From assembly GCF_026262505.1 (NCBI RefSeq), contig NC_067207.1:8648082-8712081 (forward strand): DNA of 64,000 nt, given 5' to 3'. This stretch comes from Trichomonas vaginalis G3 (taxonomy: Eukaryota > Parabasalia > Trichomonadida > Trichomonadidae). The first letter of the stretch is position 1; the number at the start of each line of letters is the position of its first letter. The notes beneath the pieces are model-generated. The model made no database searches and had not been told where the DNA came from. It saw nothing but the letters and a program-made list of their open reading frames with translations. Shown here piece by piece: positions 20,449-30,900 of the stretch. The position numbers and the translations under genes were made by a program.

Positions 20449-22232
20449 TATATATTAAACAAATTTGAAAGGATTAAACATTGTTTACAACTATTCAATT
20501 ATTTGGCACTTCGAGGTATTTTATAGAAATAACCATAACTAGATCATGCACATATCCTTATCTATCTATCTTTATGACGTTTTAGATACGTACAGAGTTT
20601 ATTGGAATACTAAGCATTTCAAATTCATTAAAAATGGAACCCGAATTGATCTATGTCAAATATAAGTTACGCTTATGATACAGATAATTCCTTTTTCAAA
20701 TCCAGACCTTTTATTTCACAATGTTTATTGAACTTGAAGACAATAAAATTCTTTTTTCCATGGATATACTATATATTCACAATACACATTAGTATATGTG
20801 GGTATATATTACTATAGACAGTTACCGGTTAAGCTCTTAGGATAGCAAGAGAGAAATACCCGAAGAAATCCAAAATTTGAAAACACTTTCAAAATTTTAG
20901 AGGGAGAGCTCGAGGTGCCATAAAATTCCTTCCTTACAAAAAAATTTGAATTGCACTTTACCAGTAGTCATGTGATTTTATCCCAAGCATATGGGGATTC
21001 TAAATTTTTGTCCCTATCGTTATCCCAATTGAATTTTTTTTGGAATTTAAAAATTTTTTTCTCCATGTAAACTTAAATTTTAATTTTTACCACTAAAATG
21101 CAATATTTTGTTACATATTAAGTTCTGTCAAAATGTAAGCTATTGAATTTTTTGAGAGGGATATAATCGTCGAGGAAGTAAAAAGTGACGCTTTAGGAAA
21201 TATTATTAGAAATATGATAATAAATATATTTGGAAAAATATGTTTTTTTTCAAAAATTGAAATGTTCATAGAATATTTTGAAATATGTAGGGAATTGAAT
21301 TCGGTAATATATAATAAACAGGATTTTTAAATTTCAAGGAAAAATAGCTTTTTTGAATACTTTTGAGAACTCTTCTCAAAGATCATGATTCAAATATATT
21401 AAGGAGCCAAAATATTAGAGATGAGTTCACAATCAAAATTTTCTCACTTTTCTTCCAAATTGACATCCTTACTCACCACTTTCAAGTTTTTCATACATAT
21501 ATCTTACTCATTCATTTGGAATACGAGGTCTCGAGTTTTCGTTCATTTTTTTTACTTTACAAAACTGTTTATTTTTCAGAATTTTTAAATTTGAAAAAAT
21601 CCATTCTATATCTGATAAATAATATATTATTTTTCAATCAAAATATTTTGATTATCATCTCAAAAGTGTTCTCAAAACCTAGTTTTTCTTATTTTGGATA
21701 ATCTTAATATTTATATTATTATAAACTAATTGACCACCATATGTTTTTGTATACTTTTACAAAAAAATTGATAGATTTGTGATACTTCCTCCGACGATAG
21801 AATTGAATAGCTTACATTTTGACAGAACTTAATATGGAACAATTTCAACAAATTAATGAGTAATAATATTTTAATTTATAATAAATATTATAAATCTCCT
21901 CAATTTAATGTAATCATTGTATTAATTTTTGTTGAAAATATAAAATCTTCAAGTAAATGATGTGAATTTAATATTTTTAGAATGTTGTTTAATTGTACTA
22001 TATTATGCATGTAAAATTTTGTTACAATACATTTTATATGGGATCCCCATTGCCAAATTGAGAGAAAATTGAGAGGTGGGATTGGGCTAGCCCAATTCAA
22101 AATATCCCGGGTGGAAATAAAAAAATTAACAATTCAACATAAAAAAGCATCTTAAATAATAATGATAAAAAGAAATTTTGTATGAATTTCAATCAAATTT
22201 GTTTTTGTTCAACTTAAGAAATCACTTCATTA
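20449..22232. other. Host intergenic DNA holding one inverted-repeat element
   Basis: No convincing gene is seen. The frames at 21363-21701 and 21900-22100 are A+T-rich, low-complexity and without homologues in the window. The stretch contains the inverted-repeat element described separately at 21114-21836. The last bases before 22233 (TCACTTCATTA) resemble a trichomonad-type initiator for the next ORF. Confidence 0.5.
21114..21836. mobile_element. 723-bp inverted-repeat (MITE-like) element
   Basis: The ends are inverted copies reading CATATTAAGTTCTGTCAAAA then TGTAAGCTATT, about 31 bp nearly perfect. They are followed by a looser match that includes GAGGAAGTA (arms about 65 bp). The interior is A+T-rich and holds no supported gene. 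No clear target duplication flanks it, so its superfamily and exact ends are open. Size and structure fit a non-autonomous DNA transposon. Confidence 0.65.
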
Positions 22233-22994
22233 ATGAAAGAAGTCGGGTTCACAACATATCCCGATCTTGAAACGAAACAACATGTTTACATGCGATATAA
22301 ACATGAAGGTAGTCCCAAGTGGTATGTAAAATGCAATGAACTTGTGACACGATCTGATGGCGTAGTTTGCCGGTGTTCAATGCAAGAACAAAGGGAGGAT
22401 CATTATAAAAACTGTCTTAAGACTCATGTTCACACATGCCAGGCCGGAGAAGCATTATCGCAGCAAACATTACTTGACTACTACAATAAAGGTAAACAGC
22501 CAAATGATCCAATGTTGGATTTATCGAATGTATACGATGAAATGACCATTTTTACCGGTAAGTTCAACCTTGCTTTAGACACATTTGCATCCCCAGAATT
22601 CACGCATGTTGCAAAGATTTTCATTATGTTCACAATATATCAAATGATGAACAAATACAAACAACTTCAGTCAGCTAATATCAATCCGGAAAAACTTGCT
22701 GACAAATTATATAAGCCTATTACACGTGATGAGATCCGAAATAGATTGATTGCTATTGCTAACAGCATACACCTTGCTAAAGTTCTCGAATTCGCCAAAA
22801 AAGCATACACTTGTGTCGCCATCGATGAAGGCAAGACACATGATTACCACAATCTTGATTTTGTCTTAACAAATCCGTTGGAGCAAATGAAGCCATACCC
22901 AGTAGAGGCGATAGATATGAAGGATGGCCAGACAAGTCAGGATTATAAATCCGCAATAACAGCAGGATTTAACAGAATTGACATTAGGAGTTAG
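22233..22994 (+). CDS. Zinc-finger/transposase-like ORF cut by element B
   Basis: The frame starts MKEVGFTTYPDLETKQHVYM just after a TCACTTCATTA initiator-like tract. Residues 35-72 hold a possible zinc finger (VKCNEL, VCRCSM, then HYKNCLKTHVHTC). After a helical middle, the segment AIDEGKTHDYHNLDFVLTNP, followed by DGQTSQDYK, is reminiscent of the first catalytic block of hAT-type transposases. Element B lies at its 3' end: the last native codons and the TTAGG duplication are at 22984-22988. Across the element the frame would reach a stop within three codons, so little coding was lost at this site. Family assignment is tentative. Confidence 0.5.
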   Translation: MKEVGFTTYPDLETKQHVYMRYKHEGSPKWYVKCNELVTRSDGVVCRCSMQEQREDHYKNCLKTHVHTCQAGEALSQQTLLDYYNKGKQPNDPMLDLSNVYDEMTIFTGKFNLALDTFASPEFTHVAKIFIMFTIYQMMNKYKQLQSANINPEKLADKLYKPITRDEIRNRLIAIANSIHLAKVLEFAKKAYTCVAIDEGKTHDYHNLDFVLTNPLEQMKPYPVEAIDMKDGQTSQDYKSAITAGFNRIDIRS

Positions 22995-23831
22995 CATACA
23001 TATCTTCAGTACTGAGGCACTGCGCGCCATCTTACTGAAGATATGTCAATCTGACACTCTACAAAACCGCTAACGTATATTTTACATCGCAGATGCAATA
23101 TTTCTAATAACCTTAAACTATTTCTGTCACGTAAAGTATTTATCATATAAACCACCTCATCTCACCTCTCTGTACGTTATATATTGTGCGCAGGTCATTG
23201 CCCATGGCAACTCCCCGCGACACAATGCACGTGCATGAAAAAATAAACGTTCTCACTAACGTTCACACTAACGTTTTCACAAACGACTTCACTACTGTAA
23301 AAAATAAACGTTCTCACTTACAAAAGTATTGCAACTCCTCCCATTGCTGTGCTTCACATAACAGCTCATAATCTTCAGTATCACTACTGTCGCTCCAATC
23401 GTCTGAGTCAAATTCACTGTCAAAATAAATGTTAGTAAGTTTTGACAAATGTAATGAAACACGTTTACCGTTTGTATCTATTGCTTGTATAAACTTTCCA
23501 TTATGTTTACTATCATAAATGCTTAAACTAACTTTACCCTTTCTCCCTCGTATCTGATAGAATGTATTCTCACGCGGAACGAAGAACAAATTCTTGAACT
23601 CATGACCGTTGTAGTTTGTTATCTCAATAGTTTTCGTCATTTATATAAAAATAAAATAAAAATAAAATAAAAAATAAACTTAAAAATAAACTTAAAAATA
23701 AATGATATCATCACCCTCACATGTATGAAAACATAGCACAAAAATAAATTTAGGGTAGATGGTTAGATCTAACCTCTTTTTTCACCTCTTTTCTACCCTG
23801 TTGAATTCATTGCTTTATAACTCTCTTCCTT
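22989..23831 (+). repeat. Left terminal inverted repeat of element B
   Basis: The match to 44602-45454 (inverted) runs from the tip AGTTAG to about 23831, about 845 bp. The main difference is the length of an A+T-rich ATAAA tract near 23640-23700. A subterminal hairpin has stems ACATATCTTCAGTA at 22998-23011 and its complement at 23033-23046. The repeat includes a complete small ORF and, at its inner edge, the palindrome GGTTAGATCTAACC near 23760. Confidence 0.95.
23314..23640 (-). CDS. Terminal-repeat protein, left copy, element B
   Basis: The 108-residue frame starts MTKTIEITNYNGHEFKNLFF. It lies wholly in the terminal repeat, so a same-sense copy exists at the other end (44803-45150). It has a short beta-rich first half (YQIRGRKGKVSLSIYDSK), then an acidic serine-rich stretch (DSEFDSDDWSDSSDTEDYEL). 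Family unknown. Transcription from both ends inward would give a double dose. The two copies differ only in their last residues. Confidence 0.6.
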   Translation of the reverse strand: MTKTIEITNYNGHEFKNLFFVPRENTFYQIRGRKGKVSLSIYDSKHNGKFIQAIDTNGKRVSLHLSKLTNIYFDSEFDSDDWSDSSDTEDYELLCEAQQWEELQYFCK

Positions 23832-24060
23832 TCTCCAACTCTTCTAACTTCTTCTTAAGTTCAGCAATGTTGTCCTCATGAAGTTTAATCTTCCTTAATA
23901 TACTTTCTCTATCTAATGGTTGCTTTATCTTTCTAAACTGAACTCTACCATCCTTCATAGTATGAATGTAAAAACCTTCTGGAATAGTTCCTGATTTAAT
24001 GTATTCTACCAAGAACTTTTGTTTCATTGCTTCAGTGACTTTATTTGTCATTTCAATCAA
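23815..24060 (-). CDS. Small coiled-coil protein, element B
   Basis: The 81-residue frame starts MIEMTNKVTEAMKQKFLVEY. Residues 25-45 (PEGFYIHTMKDGRVQFRKIK) share the KDGxxxxRK pattern with the capsid-module gene 26205-26624. The last 30 residues form a clear heptad-like charged helix (IAELKKKLEELEKG). It overlaps the inner edge of the terminal repeat by a few bases. Family unknown. It may be an accessory of the capsid module that follows. Confidence 0.5.
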   Translation of the reverse strand: MIEMTNKVTEAMKQKFLVEYIKSGTIPEGFYIHTMKDGRVQFRKIKQPLDRESILRKIKLHEDNIAELKKKLEELEKGREL

Positions 24061-24099
24061 ATAAAAATTTTAATATTAAATAAAAATAACGTTATTTTT

Positions 24100-24558
24100 T
24101 CAATAAGGAAACGCAGGAGTTTTACGATTTATTTGAGGAGTAGGTTCTGGTTTAAATGTTGGAGTCGGTTTAGGAGTTGACTTTTGAACAGGAGTTTGTA
24201 CTTCCATAGGTTCAGGAGTCATTGAAGGTTTTGCTTGTGAAGGCGTTGGTTTTGGCGAAGGTGTCGGAGTTTGTTTAACTTCAGCTACTTCAGTATTATT
24301 TACAACATTTGCTTTATTTCTTTTCAACATCATAACTGCTCCTGCTGTAGCTAGCAAACCTAGTGGGAGACCATATTTTATATAAGGACTTGACCAAATG
24401 CTATTTTTGACAGGAGCTGGTGGAACACCTAACCTTGGTGAGACTGCTCTTTGCCATTGTGCAGCTCGTAAGAAATATTCAATAGGTGCTCCATAATCGT
24501 TTGGTAAAGTTTGTTTCATAGATGGTGAAGGTTCACGAGAGCTTGATGAAGAACTCAT
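24100..24558 (-). CDS. Membrane-anchored proline-rich protein, element B
   Basis: This intact 152-residue frame starts MSSSSSSREPSPSMKQTLPN. A single hydrophobic segment near residues 67-87 (YGLPLGLLATAGAVMMLKR) looks membrane-spanning, followed by a basic stop-transfer. The rest is a proline-, threonine- and lysine-rich tail with PTPSPKPTPS and FKPEPTPQ repeats. The layout resembles small membrane proteins of virions with an internal lipid layer; that is inference. It follows the major capsid gene by 30 bases on the same strand. No counterpart is seen in A. Confidence 0.55.
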   Translation of the reverse strand: MSSSSSSREPSPSMKQTLPNDYGAPIEYFLRAAQWQRAVSPRLGVPPAPVKNSIWSSPYIKYGLPLGLLATAGAVMMLKRNKANVVNNTEVAEVKQTPTPSPKPTPSQAKPSMTPEPMEVQTPVQKSTPKPTPTFKPEPTPQINRKTPAFPY

Positions 24559-24588
24559 TTATAAGCTTCAAAAATAAACGTTCATCCT

Positions 24589-26163
24589 TTATTCCTCACT
24601 GTCGTCCGTAGCTAAGTTATAGTCATCTAATCTTATTATGGGGATGCCATTAGCACGCACCTGAATGGCAAAGCAACAATCCCTCATAAATCCAATAAGT
24701 GGCTTTGGTACATTTTCAGTTGCTAGTTCAATAGGTCCTTTAACAGACAATTTGTATGTTATTGGAGCAGTAGATGTTTGACCTTGCTGGAAGCAAAAGT
24801 CCACTTCTGTTGGAAAACCACATAAGAAATGTGTGTTGTCATAGCTATCCCATTTATGTTCCACACTACCATCATCCACCAATGACCTCATAACATCTTC
24901 ATTAAATCCTATCATATCATTGTTTGTATTGCAGGCGTTCGCAACCATTTCATAAAATACAGGTCCATATGATTTTTCAGGTTCTGCAGGCATATTTCCA
25001 TAAGCTCCCATGGAAAGCTGAAGATATTTAAACTTAGGGTTCTCAAAATTAACATAATAGTTGTCTTTCTTTCTAAATAGTGCCCAAATACTTTTAACAT
25101 TAATAGGCGTATAAGCTGCTGTAAATGTTGCACTTGAACTATCTGTATTCTTGAGAATGAACCGTCCATAGGAATCCAATCCATAACTTTAACAGGAAAA
25201 CACAAAGCCTCGTTTGTATAATGTTCTACAAGTTCTGTATAAATGTTAGGGTCTAAAGAGAATGACTTTGGATGAATGAAACATTCATTAAAATCCATCT
25301 TTGTTCGAAATAGTTGCTGGGTTACAGTTGTAATAGTAACTGTTCCACTAGCTTCTATTGCCTTCGTTATCATAGTGAATGGTTCATTCCATGGAACAAA
25401 TTTATTTGTCGGTGGATTTGAATCTGAATCAAATGCAACTTTAAGAGTTGGATTGAAAGCAATGATATCATTTACAGATATAGATGTGCATTGTAATGCG
25501 TCGCTACTGAACTTTACTTTAAGCTGAATGTTACCAGCAAATGCAGGAATAAATCTTATAGCTTCTAATGGTAAAAACTTTCTAACAGGAATTCTTAAAC
25601 GAAGCTTAAAATCAAATGATTTTCCTGCTGTAATTGGACCACTAACAATTTGTCCTGTTCTGCATGTTCCCGAATGACTCCATACATCTTCATGTCGAGT
25701 CTTTGAGAAAACATCTACTTTCTTTATTTGTTCGGTAGTTTGTGAGTTTGAAGTTATATATGCTTCTTCTCTTGCGTTGTCTTGAGAATATACGATACGA
25801 CCATTTGCAAGGATTTGATATCCAGCAACTGCATAGAAAGCGTCATCGAAACCAATCCAAAATCCTGGTGGGTTTGTTTTATTGGAACCTGAACCAATTT
25901 CTTTATCTACAATAAATTGACCTTCCATTTTATACGTAATGAATGTATTGTAAAGGTCCAACATATTTTCACCAGGAGGTGAGAGATTGAATGTTACCCA
26001 TGTGTTATTTTAGAGCAGTTCCAGGTTGTGATGGAATCTTTGCGTCAGAATATTTTCTATTAGTGTCACCAATTTGAACTGCATTGTCTATGATATCGAA
26101 ATATGAGCGAATCTGATGAATATGCTCTGCTGGAGTAAATTCGTTTAACTGTTCGTTCTGCAT
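24589..26163 (-). pseudogene. Major capsid protein, element B (broken)
   Basis: The region matches the A copy (15901-17474). Landmarks in order are the start MQNEQLNEFTPAEHIHQIRS, then SPPGENMLDLYNTF, YSQDNAREEAYI, RFIPAFAGNIQLKVKFSSDA, HPKSFSLDPNIYTELV and, near the end, IQVRANGIPIIRLDDYNL. About 525 residues and a beta-rich two-part layout fit the double jelly-roll major capsid protein of Polintons. Identity to A is perhaps two thirds by eye, much lower than for the fibre gene. Broken. Confidence 0.8.
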
Positions 26164-26204
26164 GTATTTACTTCGGATAAAAATATCTATTTACTTCATT
26201 ATTC

Positions 26205-26624
26205 TCACTCTTCTTCTTGGCATTCGTGGTGGAAGTTGTTTTTGACATTTTCAATGAACTGTACATTCTCTTTTGTCTCAACTTCTTTCACTGGTGGGTC
26301 AGGGTTCTTTGACTCGGTTTGCTTTTCAATGAAATTCACGAACTTTGCAATAAGCTCTTGGTTCGTTATTGAAAGAACATCTGGCTTCTTTTCTTCTTGT
26401 TCTATTGACTTTTCAGTTTGAATAGAAGGTTTTATATGGGCTTCGTGGACTTCACCCTTGCCATACACCTTAATGTTGTCGCTCTCTGCATTCGCTAATG
26501 GAACCTTTCTTTTTCTTACGTATATTTTACCATCTTTACTCTGACTTACATAATAGAAAGGATGTTGTATTCCTCTTGCGTCATTTAATATAATAGACTC
26601 TCGCTCTGATTTTGACAAGCTCAT
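26205..26624 (-). CDS. Conserved capsid-module protein, element B
   Basis: This intact 139-residue frame starts MSLSKSERESIILNDARGIQ. The first 45 residues match the A copy at 17501-17929 closely (HPFYYVSQSKDGKIYVRKRK). A K/E/P-rich linker follows, with the shared segment PDVLSITNQELIAKFV near residue 85. It lies 41 bases upstream of the major capsid region on the same strand, and 45 bases from the divergent gene 26670-26987. That gap would hold both promoters. Role unknown; scaffold or capsid accessory is a guess from position. Confidence 0.65.
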   Translation of the reverse strand: MSLSKSERESIILNDARGIQHPFYYVSQSKDGKIYVRKRKVPLANAESDNIKVYGKGEVHEAHIKPSIQTEKSIEQEEKKPDVLSITNQELIAKFVNFIEKQTESKNPDPPVKEVETKENVQFIENVKNNFHHECQEEE

Positions 26625-26669
26625 TTTACATCGGTTAAAGTTTTAATTTTATTTTTTATCTGCAGTCAA

Positions 26670-26987
26670 ATGACTCAGACAAGTCATATGGACAAGACCC
26701 AAGGGGTCATAGATGTTGAAGCATTGAAGAAAGAAATTCGCGAGCAAATTTTATCCGAACTGAAGGAACAAAAACAAGAACAAAAGCCAGAGAGACCAAA
26801 GAGAAAACTTAGTGAAAAACAACTTGCTGCATTAGCTGCTGGAAGACAAAAGAACCCACGTTTGCTGGCGAAGAAAGCTAGAGAAGAAGCAAAAGCAAAG
26901 GAAGAACAAAAGCTAAAGAAGCTGAAGCAAAGAAAGAGTAAATGGTTTATTTTTATCCGAATTAAATGTATAGACAAATACCTTTAA
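26670..26987 (+). CDS. Small charged coiled protein of the capsid module, element B
   Basis: The 105-residue frame starts MTQTSHMDKTQGVIDVEALK. It carries the conserved KREIREQ-type helix (KKEIREQILSELKEQ) and RPKRKLSEKQLAALAAGR, shared with 17980-18222 of A, then a long K/E/A helix. The ATG follows TTTTTTATCTGCAGTCAA, matching the A copy. Its 3' end overlaps the next gene by 22 bases in another frame. Function unknown; the charge suggests binding of DNA or of a partner protein. Confidence 0.6.
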   Translation: MTQTSHMDKTQGVIDVEALKKEIREQILSELKEQKQEQKPERPKRKLSEKQLAALAAGRQKNPRLLAKKAREEAKAKEEQKLKKLKQRKSKWFIFIRIKCIDKYL

Positions 26988-27823
26988 CTGTTGCGTTCAG
27001 TAGTGAAAACCCTGACGTCAAAATAAAGGGGAACAGAGTAACGTTTAAGTTTCCAACAGACTGGATTGTGAACATAAATGAAGAGAAGTACATTGGCATA
27101 ACATCTATGTATATAACACGTGCTTTCAGAAAGGTTGACTTTATACTTCAAGTCGAGATAGAAAATGACGAACAGTCTTTAAGCGCCCAAAACATTCACA
27201 TATACAAATACTTTAAAGACGATACAACATTGTTGCAATGTATGATTTCATTTAATGAGATGTTCGAGAAAAAGTTCAACATTGAAGTACAAACTTTACA
27301 GCCTTTACGTGAGTTTCTTGCACAACTGAAAGAAGAAGGTAGTCAGCCACAACTTATAGACTTTCATTATGAATTTAATGAAAATGAAGATGGAACACAT
27401 GACTGTCAGTTTGTTATATATTCACCATTCAATGAAGTCGCTAAAGAGAAAGAAAATCCATTACGTATAAGATTTCAAATCTCTGAACCAAGTGATGATT
27501 TCAAAAATGTTTTCAATTATGATGCAATGCTTCCGAGGAAAAATGAATTTTCAAAGATTGTAACACCTGGCATTTGGGATAGAAAGCAAGCTATATTATA
27601 TTCAAACTTAAGTAAGGGTGTTGAAAATGAGTTCATTGGTCATACAAGAACATCACCACTTCCTAACCCTAAATACTATAAATTAACTGGCTTCAATCGT
27701 GAGTTTTGGATAGACATGTTCTCCACTCATGACCATAACTGCCCAGTGTTCTTACCTCCAGACCATAAGGACTGTCTCTACATTGAAGCACAACTCTTAA
27801 ACTCTACCATCGCAGTATTGTAA
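26966..27823 (+). CDS. Minor capsid-like protein 1, element B
   Basis: This intact 285-residue frame starts MYRQIPLTVAFSSENPDVKI. Residues 25-50 read FKFPTDWIVNINEEKYIGIT, matching in pattern the YPRHWVEYVGGEKAIEIRQ of minor capsid-like protein 2. Later landmarks are HIYKYFKDDTTL, FWIDMFSTHDHNCPV and the end IEAQLLNSTIAVL. It is beta-rich and of the size expected for a Polinton penton-type protein. It is adjacent to the major capsid gene. The assignment to that role is inference from size, fold-like composition and place. Confidence 0.65.
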   Translation: MYRQIPLTVAFSSENPDVKIKGNRVTFKFPTDWIVNINEEKYIGITSMYITRAFRKVDFILQVEIENDEQSLSAQNIHIYKYFKDDTTLLQCMISFNEMFEKKFNIEVQTLQPLREFLAQLKEEGSQPQLIDFHYEFNENEDGTHDCQFVIYSPFNEVAKEKENPLRIRFQISEPSDDFKNVFNYDAMLPRKNEFSKIVTPGIWDRKQAILYSNLSKGVENEFIGHTRTSPLPNPKYYKLTGFNREFWIDMFSTHDHNCPVFLPPDHKDCLYIEAQLLNSTIAVL

Positions 27824-27909
27824 AATCTACGCTAGCGGCTTATTTTTATCACGAATGACCTCATTGCTGACAAAAATAAATGACCTTATTATTTTTCTCA
27901 TTCATGACC

Positions 27910-30900
27910 TCAGAACTTAAGCTTTCTTATGAATGAAGTCTTAGTCTGAATAGAAAAGTTAAACTTTTCAGCAAAGCAAGGACTAGAAGACTTACATAAG
28001 TCAAATCCAATCTCTTGACCATCATGAAGTGCTTTGTAAAGTTTCATTAAACTGAACTCAGAGTCTTTGTCATATGTTCCTTGCGGAACCATTAAACCTT
28101 TATCTTCATCATAGAAACACTGAACAGAGTCAGGAAACATTTCATTAGCGGTTAAAGCAATAACATCTTGCTTCACGCCTTTCATTCTGCAGTGAAATGC
28201 AACTTCATTTAAATCATTCGTGAGTAAGTCTATGTAAGTCTTCTTTCCACAAAATATTGACTTGTATGCTAAACTTTGTTTTCCAGGTGTGATTTCTGCA
28301 AAGTCGCTATGAAATTGACCAAGGTTTTTACCAATGAGAACTCTTCCATAACGTTTCTCAAACTCTTCAGCTAAACGAGGGATATCTTCATTGTAGAGAT
28401 GCATACTGTCCGTATCGCTATAAAAGATGTCCATTCCTAAGTCCTCAGCAGTACAGAATACTTCACACATTATTCTCTTCGACATTGACAGAATGTTAAC
28501 ACCAAGTGGACAGAAGTTAAAGTGTCTGCAAATGCTTTTCGTTAGCTTGAAAATAGTTTTATCTGAACCATCCAAACCTTCGAACTTCACTATATGGTTG
28601 TAGTTTCTGATGGCATATCTTATAGCATCTTTGTCATTTACTATGGTTATTTTTGACTCAATAGGAGATAGAATAGTTTTGCCATAAATACTGTTCAGAA
28701 TGAGCTTTATATTTTCTTGCAAAGGATTTCCTTCTTTCTTATACTTTAACCTTAACTCAAACAACTTCTTTACTTCATCTCTTATTCTAATATCTCTGTT
28801 TCCATCGTAATAGTTTCCTTGCAACACTTCACATTTGACACCTTGATATTTTATGAGGTCTTGTAATGTTATATGGTCAACATACATTAAACAGCAAGTG
28901 TTTGAACTTCTGGGAACGTTAAGTTCTGGATTTAGTTCAGGGTCACAAACTCTTAATGAGAACAAAGAAACCGGACATAAACTTTTCACCAATGGGTTCC
29001 TTTTGGTCGTCATCGAATAAATGTCTCATGAGATACTCTGTGCTTAACATCTCATCCTTCATAACCTTTGGAATACCTTCTAAAGTATAGAGTCTTGCTA
29101 TAGCGGATGGATATAATGAAACAGCGTCGAAGTCAGCAATGAGTTTCTTTTTGCTCTTTTGTTTCATGTTATCTGACAACATACATCTTCCACCTTGAAT
29201 GCATCTCGAAATAAATTCTCTTGGTTTATTTGAGAGGTCATAAAGATTTCCATTCGGGAAGTACACTCTGTTCTCAAATAATTTGTTAGCAATTGAACAA
29301 ATACTAACGTAGTCATAAACGTTTAAATCAAATTCTTTTAATATGTCATTGCGGAACTTAACAAAACCTTCTCTTAAAATTCTTACATCTTGTTTGCAGT
29401 AAAACGTGCTATATTTTTCTAAGTCGAAATGGTTTTCATCTATTCTACAACCTTTGATGGAATCTATGTTTTTCATAAATGTATCTGCATCCTGGATAAA
29501 CTTACATGCTTCAGAAATGACACCAGTTCTGTTGTCATTTGCTAACAAAACACTGCCGTAGTAGTTGTATGGAAATACTTCTTTCGGTCCTGTTTGTAAG
29601 TTAAACATAGCAGGAAATAGTTTAAGCTTCTTATTTATAACACTGTAAGAGTCTTTTATAATAATTGCCCTTCCTTTATATAAGCCAGTTATTTGCATTG
29701 TTCGTGAACCTTTAATGATGGGAGTTCCTTTCACTTCTGTCATGTGTCTTAAGATGAAGTTTATGTCATAGCTGAGGTTGTGAAAATATACTAAACTCTT
29801 GTCAGGAAGTCGTTCCAAAAATTCTGTTGCACAATTCTGACCCCAAATGCTTTCACTCACTGAACCATCTTCACTGTCGTAACATATGTTAAAAGCTTTA
29901 TGAAAGCCATCGGTACTGCACTCAAAGTCAGCAAAGAAAACGTGCTCAGGAATGAACTTGCACTTATTTTTATTTACTTCTTTTGACTCGGCTTTCTTCT
30001 TCAGTTGTACACAATACTTTGGAGCATATGTCAAATCTTTAAATGGTGCAAGGTTCTGTTTATATAAGTCAGTCGTATATGTGAAAAGTTCTCCATAAGA
30101 AATAGGTTCGAAATATTTGCACTCCCACAATGTTTTCATAACATCCCATAACGGTGGTGTTCTATCATAACGAACTACATATTTATCTTCTCTCTTTGTA
30201 TAAATCTTCATCTGTTTCTCAATGTTCATTCCACCACACTCCTTCAAGATTTCTATATAGTTGCGAATGAAATATGTTGTCATTGGTAATCTTTCATTTA
30301 GCATGTAGTGGTCTTCAACAAGAAGTAAGTCAATAGTTCGAGCAGTTTCACATTCTTTTGGTATGTAGTGAATTATTCTGTTATCTTTGGAGTCATTGAA
30401 GTAACCAATGGTAACATTAAATGCTATACCTGTTGAATCGGAAATTTCTTGTACTTTACTTTGAGGAAAGTCTCTAACACGAATGACTTCTCTCATGTGG
30501 TCAATAGTTTCTTCATTTACTCCAGCCTGAATGCAAGCATAAACGAAACAATTGTCCTCTGTCATAAGTGTTGCAGTTCTTTTTGTTCAGTTCATTGAAG
30601 ATTTGGTAGCGTTCAAGATTTATAGGTAATGTGCAAAGATACTTCCAGAACTGACCGCTTCTCTTCTTATAAAACTTCTTTTCACCATTATCTTTCCAAA
30701 AGCTTTCTATAAGTGCTGGTTTCCTGTTTGCTTAAGAGCTTCCAAAATGGCTTTCTGGTCATTTGTCAGTGTGCTTTCATCTCTATATGGTCTCTTTTTT
30801 GGTTTGCCTTTCTTTACATCTGACATCGTTAAGCCTTCATATTCAGTTAAATCATACATCTTTATTTCAGTAAGATTCTTTATGTTTGTCAAGAAGAAGT

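Noticed and set aside
21363-21701. 112-residue frame on the plus strand in the host island
   Set aside because: A+T-rich phenylalanine/leucine-rich frame inside the inverted-repeat element, with no homologue in the window and no initiator; taken as chance.
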